This document shows positions 1 through 8,416 of a stretch of 64,000 nt of DNA, piece after piece. Position 1 is the first letter of the stretch. Each line of letters starts with the position of its first letter. A program made the translations under genes and the position numbers. The notes under the pieces are model-generated. The model saw only the letters and a list, made by a program, of their open reading frames with translations. It was not told the DNA's origin and ran no database searches. Source of the stretch: Micromonospora pisi (GTDB taxonomy: Bacteria; Actinomycetota; Actinomycetes; Mycobacteriales; Micromonosporaceae); the NCBI RefSeq assembly GCF_003633685.1, contig NZ_RBKT01000001.1, forward strand, positions 7,998,001-8,062,000, in the 5' to 3' direction.

Positions 1-75
1 GAGCTGACGGTAGAAGCTCAGGGAACGGGACATGTCGGCCACGACCAGGCCAATCAGGTTGAGACGAGGTGTCAT
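1..75 (-). CDS. VOC (glyoxalase/bleomycin-resistance fold) family protein, N-terminus only
   Basis: The reverse strand has an ATG at 75 that opens 25 codons and runs off the left edge. The visible residues (MTPRLNLIGLVVADMSRSL, then SFYRQL) match the usual first beta strand and helix of VOC proteins, where 'vvxDmxrSlxFYrxL' is typical. A TATGGT element lies six bases upstream of the ATG, as in leaderless actinobacterial genes, which supports this start. The metal ligands and substrate class lie outside the window, so the function cannot be refined. Confidence 0.75.
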   Translation of the reverse strand, partial: MTPRLNLIGLVVADMSRSLSFYRQL

Positions 76-340
76 CGGCCCACCATAGGGGCGCGCTGAG
101 CCGTCCGTCTTGAAGGAATCGGACACCGGGGACAAGGTCCGCAGTGCGTCTGCGAGCGGGAGATCTGCCGCGTACGGTGTGGTTAACGGGACCTGAACCC
201 CAGACCAGCACAAGGTTTCCGGCGATTGTCGTCGCCACCGTACGCGGAGGTGGACGCCGATCGCCGGCGCCGCCGGCTGCCCGGGGCGGGGTCTCGGGTC
301 ACCAGGCGCGACGAACAGGAACAGGAAAGGGGCGGCCGAG
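76..340. other. Divergent intergenic region without a recognisable gene
   Basis: This stretch separates the VOC gene from the small membrane-protein gene. Open frames exist in it but have the composition of random GC-rich frames and overlap the next genes out of frame. It should hold the promoters of both flanking units. I see no strong inverted repeat. Confidence 0.5.
82..87 (-). promoter_or_regulatory. Candidate leaderless -10 element for the VOC gene
   Basis: TATGGT on the reverse strand fits TANNNT and ends six bases before the ATG at 75. No clear -35 is visible. Confidence 0.45.
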
Positions 341-487
341 ATGGACCTGGCCTATCTGGATGCCGGATCCGGCAGTCTCATCGTGCAGGCGGTGATCGGT
401 GGTGCCGCCGGAGTGGCGGTCGCGGCCAAGCTCTACTGGCGGCGACTCTTCGGCCGATTCCGCCGGCAACCGGCCGAGAAGGACTGA
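341..487 (+). CDS. 48-residue single-span membrane protein with YLDAGSGS motif
   Basis: The ATG at 341 follows GGAAAGGGGCGG and encodes 48 residues, ending at a TGA directly abutting the GTG of the next gene. Residues 5-12 read YLDAGSGS. They are followed by a small-residue hydrophobic helix (about 13-32) and a very basic tail (YWRRLFGRFRR). Short proteins of the pattern YLD-x-GSGS plus one helix recur beside membrane sulfatase/phosphatase-like and polysaccharide genes in many bacteria, from general knowledge; their function is unknown. The tight coupling suggests it acts with the two downstream genes. It is easily missed because of its size. Confidence 0.7.
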   Translation: MDLAYLDAGSGSLIVQAVIGGAAGVAVAAKLYWRRLFGRFRRQPAEKD

Positions 488-1963
488 GTGGGGACCCGGG
501 CGCCGATGTCACCATCACGACTCTCGCTCACCGATACCGGCCTCCGTACCGAAGCGGGCTCGTTCCGTGACCCCGGCAACCGGGTCTTCTACCTCGACGG
601 CCAGGTGCTGCGGGGGCTCGACCGTCGGGCTACCGAGGACTGGCACGCACTGGCCGCCAGCGACTTCTTCCCGCCCCTGCTCACCAGCGGTAAGGTCTGC
701 GGCACCGAGCCGGTCGACCGGGACCCGCTGCCGGAGGCGGCGCGCGACCACTGGGACACGGTGCTGCGGCACGAGCGCATTCCCTTCGTCTCCTACCCGT
801 ACGAGTGGTCGTTCGGGATGCTCCGCGACGCCGCGCTGCTGCACCTGGAGATCCTCGCCGCCGCGCTGCCCGCCGGTTTCAGCACGAAGGACGGTTCGGC
901 GTACAACCTGCAGTGGCGCGGTGCCACACCGGTCTTCATCGACATCGGCTCGTTCGAACCGGCGCGTGAGGGCGAGCCCTGGGCCGGCTACCGGCAGTTC
1001 TGCCAGACCATGCTCTACCCGCTGATGATCCAGGCCCATCTCGGCCTGGACTTCCAACCATGGCTGCGGTCCCGGATCGACGGCGTCGAACCGGGCCAGA
1101 TGCGGCGGCTGTTCAGCGGCACTCGCCGCTTCGCCGCAGGGGTGTTCACCCACGTACGTCTGCACGACGCCATGCAGGCCCGGCACGCCAGCACGAGCAC
1201 CGGGGCGGCCCGGGACGAGCTGCGCGACGCCGGGTTCAGCCGCGACCTGGTGCAGGCCACCGTACGGGCCCTGGAGCGGCTGGTACGCCGACTCGACGGG
1301 GCGCCACCGGCCAGCCACTGGGGGCGTTACCGAACGACGTGCAGCTACTCCGACGCCGACCGGGAGCACAAGGAGCGATTCGTCGAGGCGGCCCTGACCG
1401 GCACCGGCAGCCGCCCGGAACTCGTGCTCGACCTCGGCGCCAACGACGGGGACTACTCGCGTCTCGCCGCCCGGCACAGCGCGTACGTGGTCGCCGTGGA
1501 GAGCGACCCGGGCATGGTCGAGCAGCTCTACCAGCGGCTGCGCGCCGACGGTGAGCGGCGGATCATGCCACTCCTGCTCGACCTGGCCGACCCGTCGCCC
1601 GGCGGTGGTTGGCGGGGCGCCGAACGGGCCCCGTTCGCGGCGCGGGCCGACGCCGACGCGGTGCTCGCGCTCGCGGTCATCCACCACCTGGCGATCGGCC
1701 GGAACGTGCCGCTGGACGAGATCGTCGACTGGCTGGTGGGCTTCGTGACGAAGGCGGGTCCCGGGGGCCGGCTGGTCGCCGAGTTCGTGCATCCGGAGGA
1801 CCCGATGGCGCAACGGCTGCTGGCGAACAAGCCCGCCGGACTCTTCCCGGACTACCGACGGGACGAGTTCGAGCGGTTGCTGGCCCGACGGTGCGAGATC
1901 ATCGCCCGGGAGGAGTTGCCGTCCGGCACCCGCACCCTCTACGTCGGGGTGCCCCGTGGCTGA
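488..1963 (+). CDS. Class I SAM-dependent methyltransferase, NoeA-like
   Basis: A 491-residue protein whose C-terminal half is a class I methyltransferase: motif I is LVLDLGANDGDYS, with an acidic residue at the end of the next strand (VVAVESD) and a motif-IV-like ALAVIHHLAIG. The N-terminal half (YLDGQVLRG, FIDIGSFEP) resembles proteins annotated as nodulation protein NoeA-like methyltransferases. The GTG start abuts the previous stop (TGAGTG); an ATG seven codons in is the alternative. The 3' end overlaps the next gene by eight bases, so the three genes form a coupled operon. The acceptor is unknown; the sulfatase-like neighbour suggests a cell-surface glycan. Confidence 0.75.
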   Translation: MGTRAPMSPSRLSLTDTGLRTEAGSFRDPGNRVFYLDGQVLRGLDRRATEDWHALAASDFFPPLLTSGKVCGTEPVDRDPLPEAARDHWDTVLRHERIPFVSYPYEWSFGMLRDAALLHLEILAAALPAGFSTKDGSAYNLQWRGATPVFIDIGSFEPAREGEPWAGYRQFCQTMLYPLMIQAHLGLDFQPWLRSRIDGVEPGQMRRLFSGTRRFAAGVFTHVRLHDAMQARHASTSTGAARDELRDAGFSRDLVQATVRALERLVRRLDGAPPASHWGRYRTTCSYSDADREHKERFVEAALTGTGSRPELVLDLGANDGDYSRLAARHSAYVVAVESDPGMVEQLYQRLRADGERRIMPLLLDLADPSPGGGWRGAERAPFAARADADAVLALAVIHHLAIGRNVPLDEIVDWLVGFVTKAGPGGRLVAEFVHPEDPMAQRLLANKPAGLFPDYRRDEFERLLARRCEIIAREELPSGTRTLYVGVPRG

Positions 1964-4043
1964 GCCGCCCCGACCGCCGGAGGTGGCCGGCACGCCGACG
2001 CCCGGAAGCGCGTTCCTGCGCTGGGGGCGGGGCGAGGGGCCGAGGCTGCTGGAGGTCCTGGCCCTCTGTGGACTCGTGATCACCCAGCCGCTGCTCGACG
2101 TCACCGGGCGCAGCCCGGACTTCTTCCTCTTCTACGGTGCCGACCGGGCCGACGTCCTGCTCCTGGTGGCGGTCTTCACGCTGCCGGTCCCGTTGCTGCT
2201 CTGGGGGATCGGCGCGCTCACCCGGCTGATCGGCCCGGCGGTACGCGCCGCCGTACACACCGGCACCCTCGGACTGCTGCTCGCGGCGCTCGCGATCCAG
2301 GTCGGCAAGCACCTGCTGCCGTTGCGGGGAGTGCCGCTGCTGCTGCTCGCACTGCTGGTCGGCGCCGCCGGCGCGTACGCCTACCGGCGCTTCAGGACGA
2401 CCGGGCAGCTGTTGCGGGTCGCCGCCGTCGGACCGCTGGTCTTCGCCCTGCTCTTCGTCTTCGCCTCACCGGCCTCGGCGGTGGTACTGCCGTCGGAGGG
2501 TGGCTCGGGACCGGGTGCGGCCCGCCGGGCGGCCAGCCACCCACCGGTGGTGATGCTGGTCCTCGACGAGCTGCCGCTGATCTCCCTGCTCGGGCCGGGG
2601 GGCACCATCGACGCCGAGCGGTTCCCCCACTTCGCCGCGCTGGCCGGCGAGTCGACCTGGTACCGCAACGCCACCGGAGTGAGCGGCTGGACCCCGTACG
2701 CGCTGCCGGCGATGTTGACCGGCCGCTACCCGTCGTCGGTGCGCGCCCCGCACTACTCGCAGTACCCGGACAACCTCTTCACCGCCCTGCACGGCACCTA
2801 CGACCTCAAGGTGCAGGAGAGCATCAGCCAACTCTGTCCGCCGACCGTCTGCGCCGAGCGCAAGGCACCCGTCGCCGGTGGCCTGCCGGTGCTGCTGCGG
2901 GAGAGCGTCGGACTGTTGCGGCAGATCGCCTCGCCGGTCGACGTACCGGACGACCCGGAGTCGTCGTACCGCGAGGCGACCCGGGAGGAGGCCGGCCTCG
3001 CCGAACAGGAGGAACAGCCACCACCGACCGACCCGAGGTTCCGCTGGGGTCAGCTCGACGTCAACCAGCCGGCCCGGTTCACCCAGTTCCTCGCCGGCCT
3101 GCACCCGGCGTCCCGCCCGACGCTGCACTTCCTGCACCTGCTGATGCCACACACCCCGTGGAACTACCTGCCGTCCGGGATGCGCTACGACTCCCCGCCC
3201 GGGATGCCCAACGACGGCGAGGGTTGGGTGGAACTCGCCCGGGAACGCCATCTGCAACAACTCGGGTACACCGACCGGTTGATCGGCGAGACCGTCCGTA
3301 CGCTGCGCTCCTCCGGGCTCTACGACGACGCGATGCTGGTGGTGACCGCCGACCACGGCCTCAGCTTCACCCCCGGGGTCCAGGGCCGGGGGAGGGCCGC
3401 GATCGACCAGGCCCCGGGGGAGGTGGCCTGGGTGCCGCTGTTCATCAAGGAACCGGGCCAGCAGGCCGGGCGGGTCGATGACCGCAACTGGGAGCACGTC
3501 GACCTGTTGCCGACCATCGCCGACCAGGCACACGTGGAGATCCCGTGGCAGGTCGAAGGCATGGTCGCGCCGCGCGAGACCCGGCAACGGGCCGAGAAAC
3601 GGTTCCACGACCAGCCCACCTTCGCGCTACAGCTCCCCGGGGGCACCTTCGCCGAGGTGCTCGGCGGGAGCGCCTGGCCGAAGCTGCCCGCCCCGCCGTT
3701 TCCGGACCTGATCGGGCGCGCCGTCACTGAGCTGTCGGTCAGCGACGACAACACGGCCGCGACGGTGACGAACCGGGCGGCCTTCGACAACGTCGACCCG
3801 GCCAGCGGGCGGTTGCCCGCGTTGATCTGCGGCACGGTGCCGGCGTCGGTGCCAACCGGTGCCCGGTTGGCGGTCGCGGTGAACGGCCGCATCGGCGCGG
3901 TCGTCCCGGTGGTGGAGCCGGACAAGAACGGTCGCCGCTTCGGGGCCCTGATCATCGACGAGTCGCTCTTTGTGTCAGGGTCGAACCGCCTGGAGTTGTT
4001 CCTGGTCAATGACGGTCAGGTGGTGCATCGGTTACGGGTGTGA
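1956..4043 (+). CDS. Membrane-anchored sulfatase/alkaline-phosphatase superfamily protein
   Basis: A 695-residue protein. About four or five hydrophobic segments fill residues 30-170, followed by an external alkaline-phosphatase-fold domain: strand and acidic ligand at VVMLVLDEL, a likely nucleophile region WTPYALPAMLTG, MPHTPWNY and the metal site VVTADHG. The classical sulfatase Cys/Ser-x-Pro-x-Arg formylglycine motif is absent, so a phosphotransferase or lipid-headgroup transferase, as in LtaS/OpgB-type enzymes, is as likely as a sulfatase. The GTG start at 1956 overlaps the methyltransferase stop. The set probably decorates an envelope polymer; that is inference. Confidence 0.7.
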   Translation: MAEPPRPPEVAGTPTPGSAFLRWGRGEGPRLLEVLALCGLVITQPLLDVTGRSPDFFLFYGADRADVLLLVAVFTLPVPLLLWGIGALTRLIGPAVRAAVHTGTLGLLLAALAIQVGKHLLPLRGVPLLLLALLVGAAGAYAYRRFRTTGQLLRVAAVGPLVFALLFVFASPASAVVLPSEGGSGPGAARRAASHPPVVMLVLDELPLISLLGPGGTIDAERFPHFAALAGESTWYRNATGVSGWTPYALPAMLTGRYPSSVRAPHYSQYPDNLFTALHGTYDLKVQESISQLCPPTVCAERKAPVAGGLPVLLRESVGLLRQIASPVDVPDDPESSYREATREEAGLAEQEEQPPPTDPRFRWGQLDVNQPARFTQFLAGLHPASRPTLHFLHLLMPHTPWNYLPSGMRYDSPPGMPNDGEGWVELARERHLQQLGYTDRLIGETVRTLRSSGLYDDAMLVVTADHGLSFTPGVQGRGRAAIDQAPGEVAWVPLFIKEPGQQAGRVDDRNWEHVDLLPTIADQAHVEIPWQVEGMVAPRETRQRAEKRFHDQPTFALQLPGGTFAEVLGGSAWPKLPAPPFPDLIGRAVTELSVSDDNTAATVTNRAAFDNVDPASGRLPALICGTVPASVPTGARLAVAVNGRIGAVVPVVEPDKNGRRFGALIIDESLFVSGSNRLELFLVNDGQVVHRLRV

Positions 4044-4082
4044 CCTCGTCGACATCCGAGATCGCAGTTTCGCAAGTGGGGT

Positions 4083-4097
4083 GATGCGTGACGCATC
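4083..4097. promoter_or_regulatory. Inverted repeat upstream of citrate synthase
   Basis: GATGCG-TGA-CGCATC is a perfect 6-bp inverted repeat with a three-base centre, between the sulfatase-like gene and gltA. A TACCGT -10-like element lies downstream at 4142-4147. It could be an operator for gltA or a weak terminator. Confidence 0.35.
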
Positions 4098-4197
4098 CCT
4101 CACCGCTCGACCATGACCAGCTGTTGGTTCCACGCCGCGGATACCGTAGGAACAAAGGCAATTCAACGAAGATTTTGCCGCCGAAGCGAGGAACCAC

Positions 4198-5481
4198 ATG
4201 ACGGATGTCAAGCTCGACCACCCCGGCGGGCAACTGTCTATGCCGGTGCGGCCCGCTGTCGAGGGCCCGTCCGGGATCGGCGTCGGCAAGCTGTTGAGCG
4301 AGACCGGGTACGTCACCTACGACCCTGGTTTCGTCAACACCGCCGCCTGCTCCTCGGAGATCACCTACATCGACGGGGATGCCGGTATTCTCCGCTACCG
4401 CGGGTACCCCATCGACCAGCTCGCGGAGAAGGCCTCCTTCCTCGAGGTTTCCTACCTGCTGATCTACGGTGAGCTGCCGACCGCCCAGCAGTTGACCGAG
4501 TTCAGCGAGTGGATTCGCCGGCACTCGTTGCTGCACGAGGAGATGCGACGCTTCTTCGACGGGTTCCCGCGTGACGCTCACCCGATGGCGGTGCTCTCGT
4601 CGGCGGTGAGTGCCATCTCCACCTTCTACCAGGACAGCCTGGACCCGTTCGACCAGGAGCACGTGGAGATCTCCACGGTGCGCCTGATGGCCAAGGTCCC
4701 GACCATCGCGTCGTACGCGTACAAGAAGTCGATCGGCCAGGCACAGCTGTATCCGGACAACTCGCTCGGATACGTCGAGAACTTCCTGCGCATGACCTTC
4801 GGCGTACCGGCGGAGGAGTACGAGGTCGACCCCGTGGTCGCGCGGGTGCTGGACATGCTCTTCGTGCTGCACGCCGACCACGAGCAGAACTGCTCCACCT
4901 CGACGGTCCGGCTGGTCGGCTCCAGCCAGGCCAACCTGTTCGCCTCGGTGTCGGCCGGTGTGAACGCCCTCTTCGGTCCCCTGCACGGCGGCGCGAACCA
5001 GGCGGTGCTGGAGATGCTGGAGGGAATCCGGGCCGAGGGCGGCGACGTCCAGTCCTTCGTGCGCCGGGTCAAGGCCAAGGAGCAGGGCGTCAAGCTGATG
5101 GGCTTCGGCCACCGGGTCTACAAGAACTACGACCCGCGGGCGGCCATCGTGAAGAAGGCGGCGCAGGACGTACTGGCCCGGATGAACAAGCCGGACCCGC
5201 TGCTCGACCTCGCGCTGCAACTGGAGGAGATCGCGCTCGCCGACGACTTCTTCGTCTCGCGCCGGCTCTACCCGAACGTGGACTTCTACACCGGCCTGAT
5301 CTACAAGGCCATGGGATTCCCGACGAAGATGTTCACGGTGCTCTTCGCCCTGGGCCGGCTTCCCGGCTGGATCGCCCAGTGGCGCGAGATGATCCAGGAC
5401 CCGGAGACCAAGATCGGCCGCCCGCGGCAGATCTACACCGGTGCCGGCGAGCGGGCCTTCGTACCGGTCGAGCAACGCTGA
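4198..5481 (+). CDS. gltA: Citrate synthase
   Basis: Condenses acetyl-CoA and oxaloacetate to citrate in the cytoplasm, the entry step of the TCA cycle. The 427-residue length and motifs fit the hexameric type I bacterial enzyme: ITYIDGDAGILRYRGYPI near the N-terminus, the oxaloacetate His in HADHEQNCSTSTVR, the GPLHGGANQ loop, the catalytic His in MGFGHRVYKNYDPRA and the catalytic Asp in VDFYTGL. The ATG follows AAGCGAGGAACCAC. It stands alone with its own promoter region, and a strong bidirectional hairpin follows. Confidence 0.97.
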   Translation: MTDVKLDHPGGQLSMPVRPAVEGPSGIGVGKLLSETGYVTYDPGFVNTAACSSEITYIDGDAGILRYRGYPIDQLAEKASFLEVSYLLIYGELPTAQQLTEFSEWIRRHSLLHEEMRRFFDGFPRDAHPMAVLSSAVSAISTFYQDSLDPFDQEHVEISTVRLMAKVPTIASYAYKKSIGQAQLYPDNSLGYVENFLRMTFGVPAEEYEVDPVVARVLDMLFVLHADHEQNCSTSTVRLVGSSQANLFASVSAGVNALFGPLHGGANQAVLEMLEGIRAEGGDVQSFVRRVKAKEQGVKLMGFGHRVYKNYDPRAAIVKKAAQDVLARMNKPDPLLDLALQLEEIALADDFFVSRRLYPNVDFYTGLIYKAMGFPTKMFTVLFALGRLPGWIAQWREMIQDPETKIGRPRQIYTGAGERAFVPVEQR

Positions 5482-5512
5482 ATCCACCCGCGGCGCAGAC
5501 CGCCGCGACGCG

Positions 5513-5548
5513 ACCGGCCGCCGACGCCCTCGGGCATCGGCGGCCGGT
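5513..5548. terminator. Bidirectional terminator between gltA and the GT4 gene
   Basis: A perfect 12-bp stem, ACCGGCCGCCGA (5513-5524) paired with TCGGCGGCCGGT (5537-5548), with a 12-base loop, lies between the convergent stops at 5481 and 5564. There is no U-tract, as is usual in actinomycetes. Confidence 0.75.
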
Positions 5549-5563
5549 GTCGTATCCGCCGGT

Positions 5564-6976
5564 TCAGCGCCCGCCGGCGCCCACGAGCAGGTTCCCGGCC
5601 GGGATGGCGAGCACCGGGCGGCCGTGTGCCATCCGGCGCGTCGCCTGCTCGGCCGTGAACGTCGCCGACTGACCGATCGCGTTCGCGTACGTCGCCCCGG
5701 TGCGCTGCGCGATCGATGCCCAGCCGTACTCGTCGGCCACCATCCGCCGAGCCCGCCGGGCCAGTTCCCGAGCCCGGCCACTGTCGGCCAGCAGGGCGTG
5801 TACGGCGTCCGCCAACGCGTCCGGGTCCTTCGGCCGGAAGGTCATCCCGGTCACCCCGGTCTCGACGATCTCGGCCAGCCCACCGGTCGCGGCGACTGCG
5901 AGTGGGGCACCGGCCGCCGCCCCCTCCAACGCGACCATGCCGAACGGCTCGTAGATGCTCGGCACCGCGAAACAGTCCGAGGCCGCCATCATGGCGGGCA
6001 GGTCGGTCCCGCCCAGGAACCCGGGCAGGGTGACCGCCGCGCGTACGCCGAGCCGGTCGATGTCCGCCTCGAGCTCACCCCGGTACGGCCCGTCACCAGC
6101 GATCACCAGGCGCAGCCCGGGGTGCTCCCGCCGTAGCCGGGGCAGGCCGGCGATCAGGTGCTGGACGCCCTTCTCGTACACCAGCCGCCCGGCGAAGGTG
6201 ACCAGCGGGCCTTCGCCGGCGAACCGCTGGCGGGCGGCGGCGACGGCGGCGGCGCTGGCCTGCCAACGGTGCGTCTCGACTCCGTTGGGGACGACGTCGA
6301 TGCGGGTGGTGGGGAGGTTGAAGAGGTTGTTGACCTGGTCGCGCATGTAGCCGGAGCAGGTGATGACGCGGTCGGATTCGTGGCTGAGCCACCATTCCAT
6401 GGAGTGGATGGAGCGGTTCATGTCGCCGGGGAGCCAGCCTTGGTGTCGGCCGGCTTCGGTGGCGTGGATGGTGGTGACGAGGGGGATGTCGAGGTGTTCT
6501 TTGAGGTTGATGGCGGTGTGGGCGACGAGCCAGTCGTGGGCGTGGATGACGTCGTAGCCGGTGCTGGTGTGGTGGGCGCGGAGGGCGGCGCGGGTGAGGG
6601 TGTGGTTGAAGGCCATGGTCCAGGCCAGGAGGGAGTCGGTGGCGAGGGGGAAGGTGACGGGGTCTTCGGGGGCGCGGATGACGCGGACGCCGTCGGCGTA
6701 TTCCTCGAGGGGTGCGTCGTCGCTGTGGCGGGTGATGACGGTGACGTCGTGGCCGGCGGCGGCGAGGGCGATGGAGAGGGCGTGGACGTGTCGGCCGAGT
6801 CCGCCGACGAGGACGGGTGGGTATTCCCAGGAGAGCATCAGAATCCGCTGCCGGCCCTGCACCGGACCACCGGAGGTGGTCGGCGGGCCGGACTGCGGGC
6901 GCGAGGTGGGGATGGGGCGGCAGGTGAGGTCCGAGCTGCCGTTCGCGAGGTGCTCGCCGACCCGTCGGGTCGTCAC
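5564..6976 (-). CDS. Glycosyltransferase family 4 (glycogen-synthase-like GT-B fold)
   Basis: A cytosolic GT-B retaining transferase: N-terminal acceptor domain SWEYPPVLVGGLGRHVHALS with DVIHAHDWL, and C-terminal donor domain VVPNGVE, FAGRLVYEKGVQHLI, VIAGDGPYRGEL and the E-x7-E region YEPFGMVALEGAAAG. I place the start at GTG 6976 (470 aa) because GGAG sits six bases upstream; the frame stays open to 7273 but that part is not conserved-looking. The ADP- or UDP-sugar donor and acceptor are not determined. Codons from roughly 6295 to 6838 (residues about 46-227) end almost uniformly in C (CTC, GTC, CCC, CGC) with GAA for Glu, unlike the remainder, so the gene looks mosaic. Confidence 0.85.
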   Translation of the reverse strand: MTTRRVGEHLANGSSDLTCRPIPTSRPQSGPPTTSGGPVQGRQRILMLSWEYPPVLVGGLGRHVHALSIALAAAGHDVTVITRHSDDAPLEEYADGVRVIRAPEDPVTFPLATDSLLAWTMAFNHTLTRAALRAHHTSTGYDVIHAHDWLVAHTAINLKEHLDIPLVTTIHATEAGRHQGWLPGDMNRSIHSMEWWLSHESDRVITCSGYMRDQVNNLFNLPTTRIDVVPNGVETHRWQASAAAVAAARQRFAGEGPLVTFAGRLVYEKGVQHLIAGLPRLRREHPGLRLVIAGDGPYRGELEADIDRLGVRAAVTLPGFLGGTDLPAMMAASDCFAVPSIYEPFGMVALEGAAAGAPLAVAATGGLAEIVETGVTGMTFRPKDPDALADAVHALLADSGRARELARRARRMVADEYGWASIAQRTGATYANAIGQSATFTAEQATRRMAHGRPVLAIPAGNLLVGAGGR

Positions 6977-7417
6977 ATTCGTCTCCGTCCAGGCGAGAGT
7001 GAGCGCGCCGGCGCCGGTGCCGGCAGAACAAGAAGTGGGTGGTGGCCGAATCGGCCAGGCGGGTCGCCGTGCCGCCACAGTGCGGCGCGACCCCACATAC
7101 AAGCAAAGGGCACGCGGGCCGGATCCGCATCCCGAAATCCACGAAGGTGACCGATGACACCGCCCGACCGCAGCCGTCGGTCCGGCGGGCTCCACAGTGG
7201 TCCCGGTGGCGCCGCCGGATCTGCGCCGCCGTCGTCGGCATCCTCGGCCGATCACCCAGCCACGGTCGATCACCGTCGCCGGGCGTTTTTCGCGTTCGGC
7301 GGTGCCGGCACCCGGCCGGGTCTAGCTTGTGGTGAGGGGACAGAGCTGCTGGTGGGCCGGTGACCGGCGTGGGCGCCCGGACCTCCTGGCAGGGATCTTG
7401 GGCGAGAGGTGGAACGA
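6977..7417. other. Divergent intergenic region, no gene recognised
   Basis: About 440 bases separate the GT4 start from the SRPBCC gene. The GT4 frame remains open through much of it and a forward frame exists at 7154-7363, but both are rich in Arg, Pro and Ser and show no motif. It must hold both promoters. I see no convincing -35/-10 pair or operator. Confidence 0.5.
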
Positions 7418-8380
7418 GTGCACACCGCGGACGGAGCCCGACCACAGGATGCGTTGCCGGAGCTGGTGACCCCGCAAGCCGGACCCGTACCCCGACTGCT
7501 CGGCCTGCTGAGCCTCGGGATCGGTGTCGCGGCGGTGGCGGTACCGGACCAGATGGCCCGGGCTGCCGGGATGGACCACCTCCCCCAGCACGGGCGGGTG
7601 GCGCGGGCCGTCGGAGCCAGGGAACTGGGCCACGCCGCCGCCCTGCTCAGCGGCCGCCGGCCGGCCGCCTGGGCGTGGACCCGGGTCCTCGGGGACGCGA
7701 TGGATCTGAGCCTGCTCGGCCTGGCCCTGCGGACGGGTCGCGAGCAGCGACAGCGGCGCGCGGCGATGGCAACCGGCGTGGTCGGGGCGATCACCGCGCT
7801 GGACATCGCCGCGGCGGTGTACCTGACCCGGGTCGCGGCGCGCGGCCGGATGACGCGGGTACGGGCGTCGATCACGGTGAACCGTACTCCGACCCAGGTC
7901 TACCGGTTCTGGCGCGACCTCGCCAACCTGCCCCGCTTCATGGGGCATCTGGAGTCGATACGGGTGGGCGGTGGTGGCCGGTCCCGGTGGACGGTCCGGG
8001 CACCGGGCGGGCGGAGCGTGCACTGGGACGCGGAGATTGTCGAGGACCGGCCGTCCGAGCTGCTCACCTGGCGGTCGTTACCCGGCACGGCGGTGCCGAA
8101 CGTCGGCCGGGTCAGCTTCGTGCCGGTGCCCGGCAACCGGGGGACCGAGGTCCGGGTGGAGTTGGCGTACGCGCCGCCGGGTGGTGCGGTCGGTCGGGCG
8201 GTCGCCAGGCTCTTCGGCGAGGAACCGGGGCAGCAGGTGCGCGATGACCTTCGCCGCTTCAAGCAGGTGATCGAGACGGGTGAGGTCGTCCGGTCCGAGG
8301 GGAGCCCTCAGGGAACAGGCACCCGGCACCTGATGATGCAGCACCCGGCGCAGCCACTGGCCGGCGCCCGGGTCGGTTGA
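7418..8380 (+). CDS. SRPBCC (START/cyclase-like) protein with N-terminal membrane domain
   Basis: A 320-residue protein. Residues about 20-140 hold several hydrophobic segments (LLGLLSLGIGVAAVAVP, GVVGAITALDIAAAVYL). The C-terminal half is a polyketide cyclase/dehydrase-type SRPBCC fold (ASITVNRTPTQVYRFWRDLANLPRF, HWDAEIVEDRPSELLTWRS). Start: GTG 7418 has GAGAGGTGG just upstream; GTG 7409 is possible. Proteins of this two-part form are common in actinobacteria and probably bind a hydrophobic ligand near the membrane, but no substrate is known. A dehydrogenase gene follows 36 bases later, suggesting one transcript. Confidence 0.75.
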   Translation: MHTADGARPQDALPELVTPQAGPVPRLLGLLSLGIGVAAVAVPDQMARAAGMDHLPQHGRVARAVGARELGHAAALLSGRRPAAWAWTRVLGDAMDLSLLGLALRTGREQRQRRAAMATGVVGAITALDIAAAVYLTRVAARGRMTRVRASITVNRTPTQVYRFWRDLANLPRFMGHLESIRVGGGGRSRWTVRAPGGRSVHWDAEIVEDRPSELLTWRSLPGTAVPNVGRVSFVPVPGNRGTEVRVELAYAPPGGAVGRAVARLFGEEPGQQVRDDLRRFKQVIETGEVVRSEGSPQGTGTRHLMMQHPAQPLAGARVG

Positions 8381-8416
8381 GCGGCGCGACGATCCGCGGA
8401 CGACGGGGGAGCCACG

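Noticed and set aside
4006-5781. 591-codon open frame antisense to citrate synthase
   Set aside because: Shadow frame from GC-rich third positions; composition is His/Arg/Gly/Asp-rich with no motif, while the opposite strand is a complete gltA.
6158-7150. 330-codon forward frame rich in Gly, Val, Asp and Glu, opposite the GT4 gene
   Set aside because: Its odd, repetitive composition comes from the unusually C-rich codon endings of the mosaic GT4 domain read backwards, not from a real protein.
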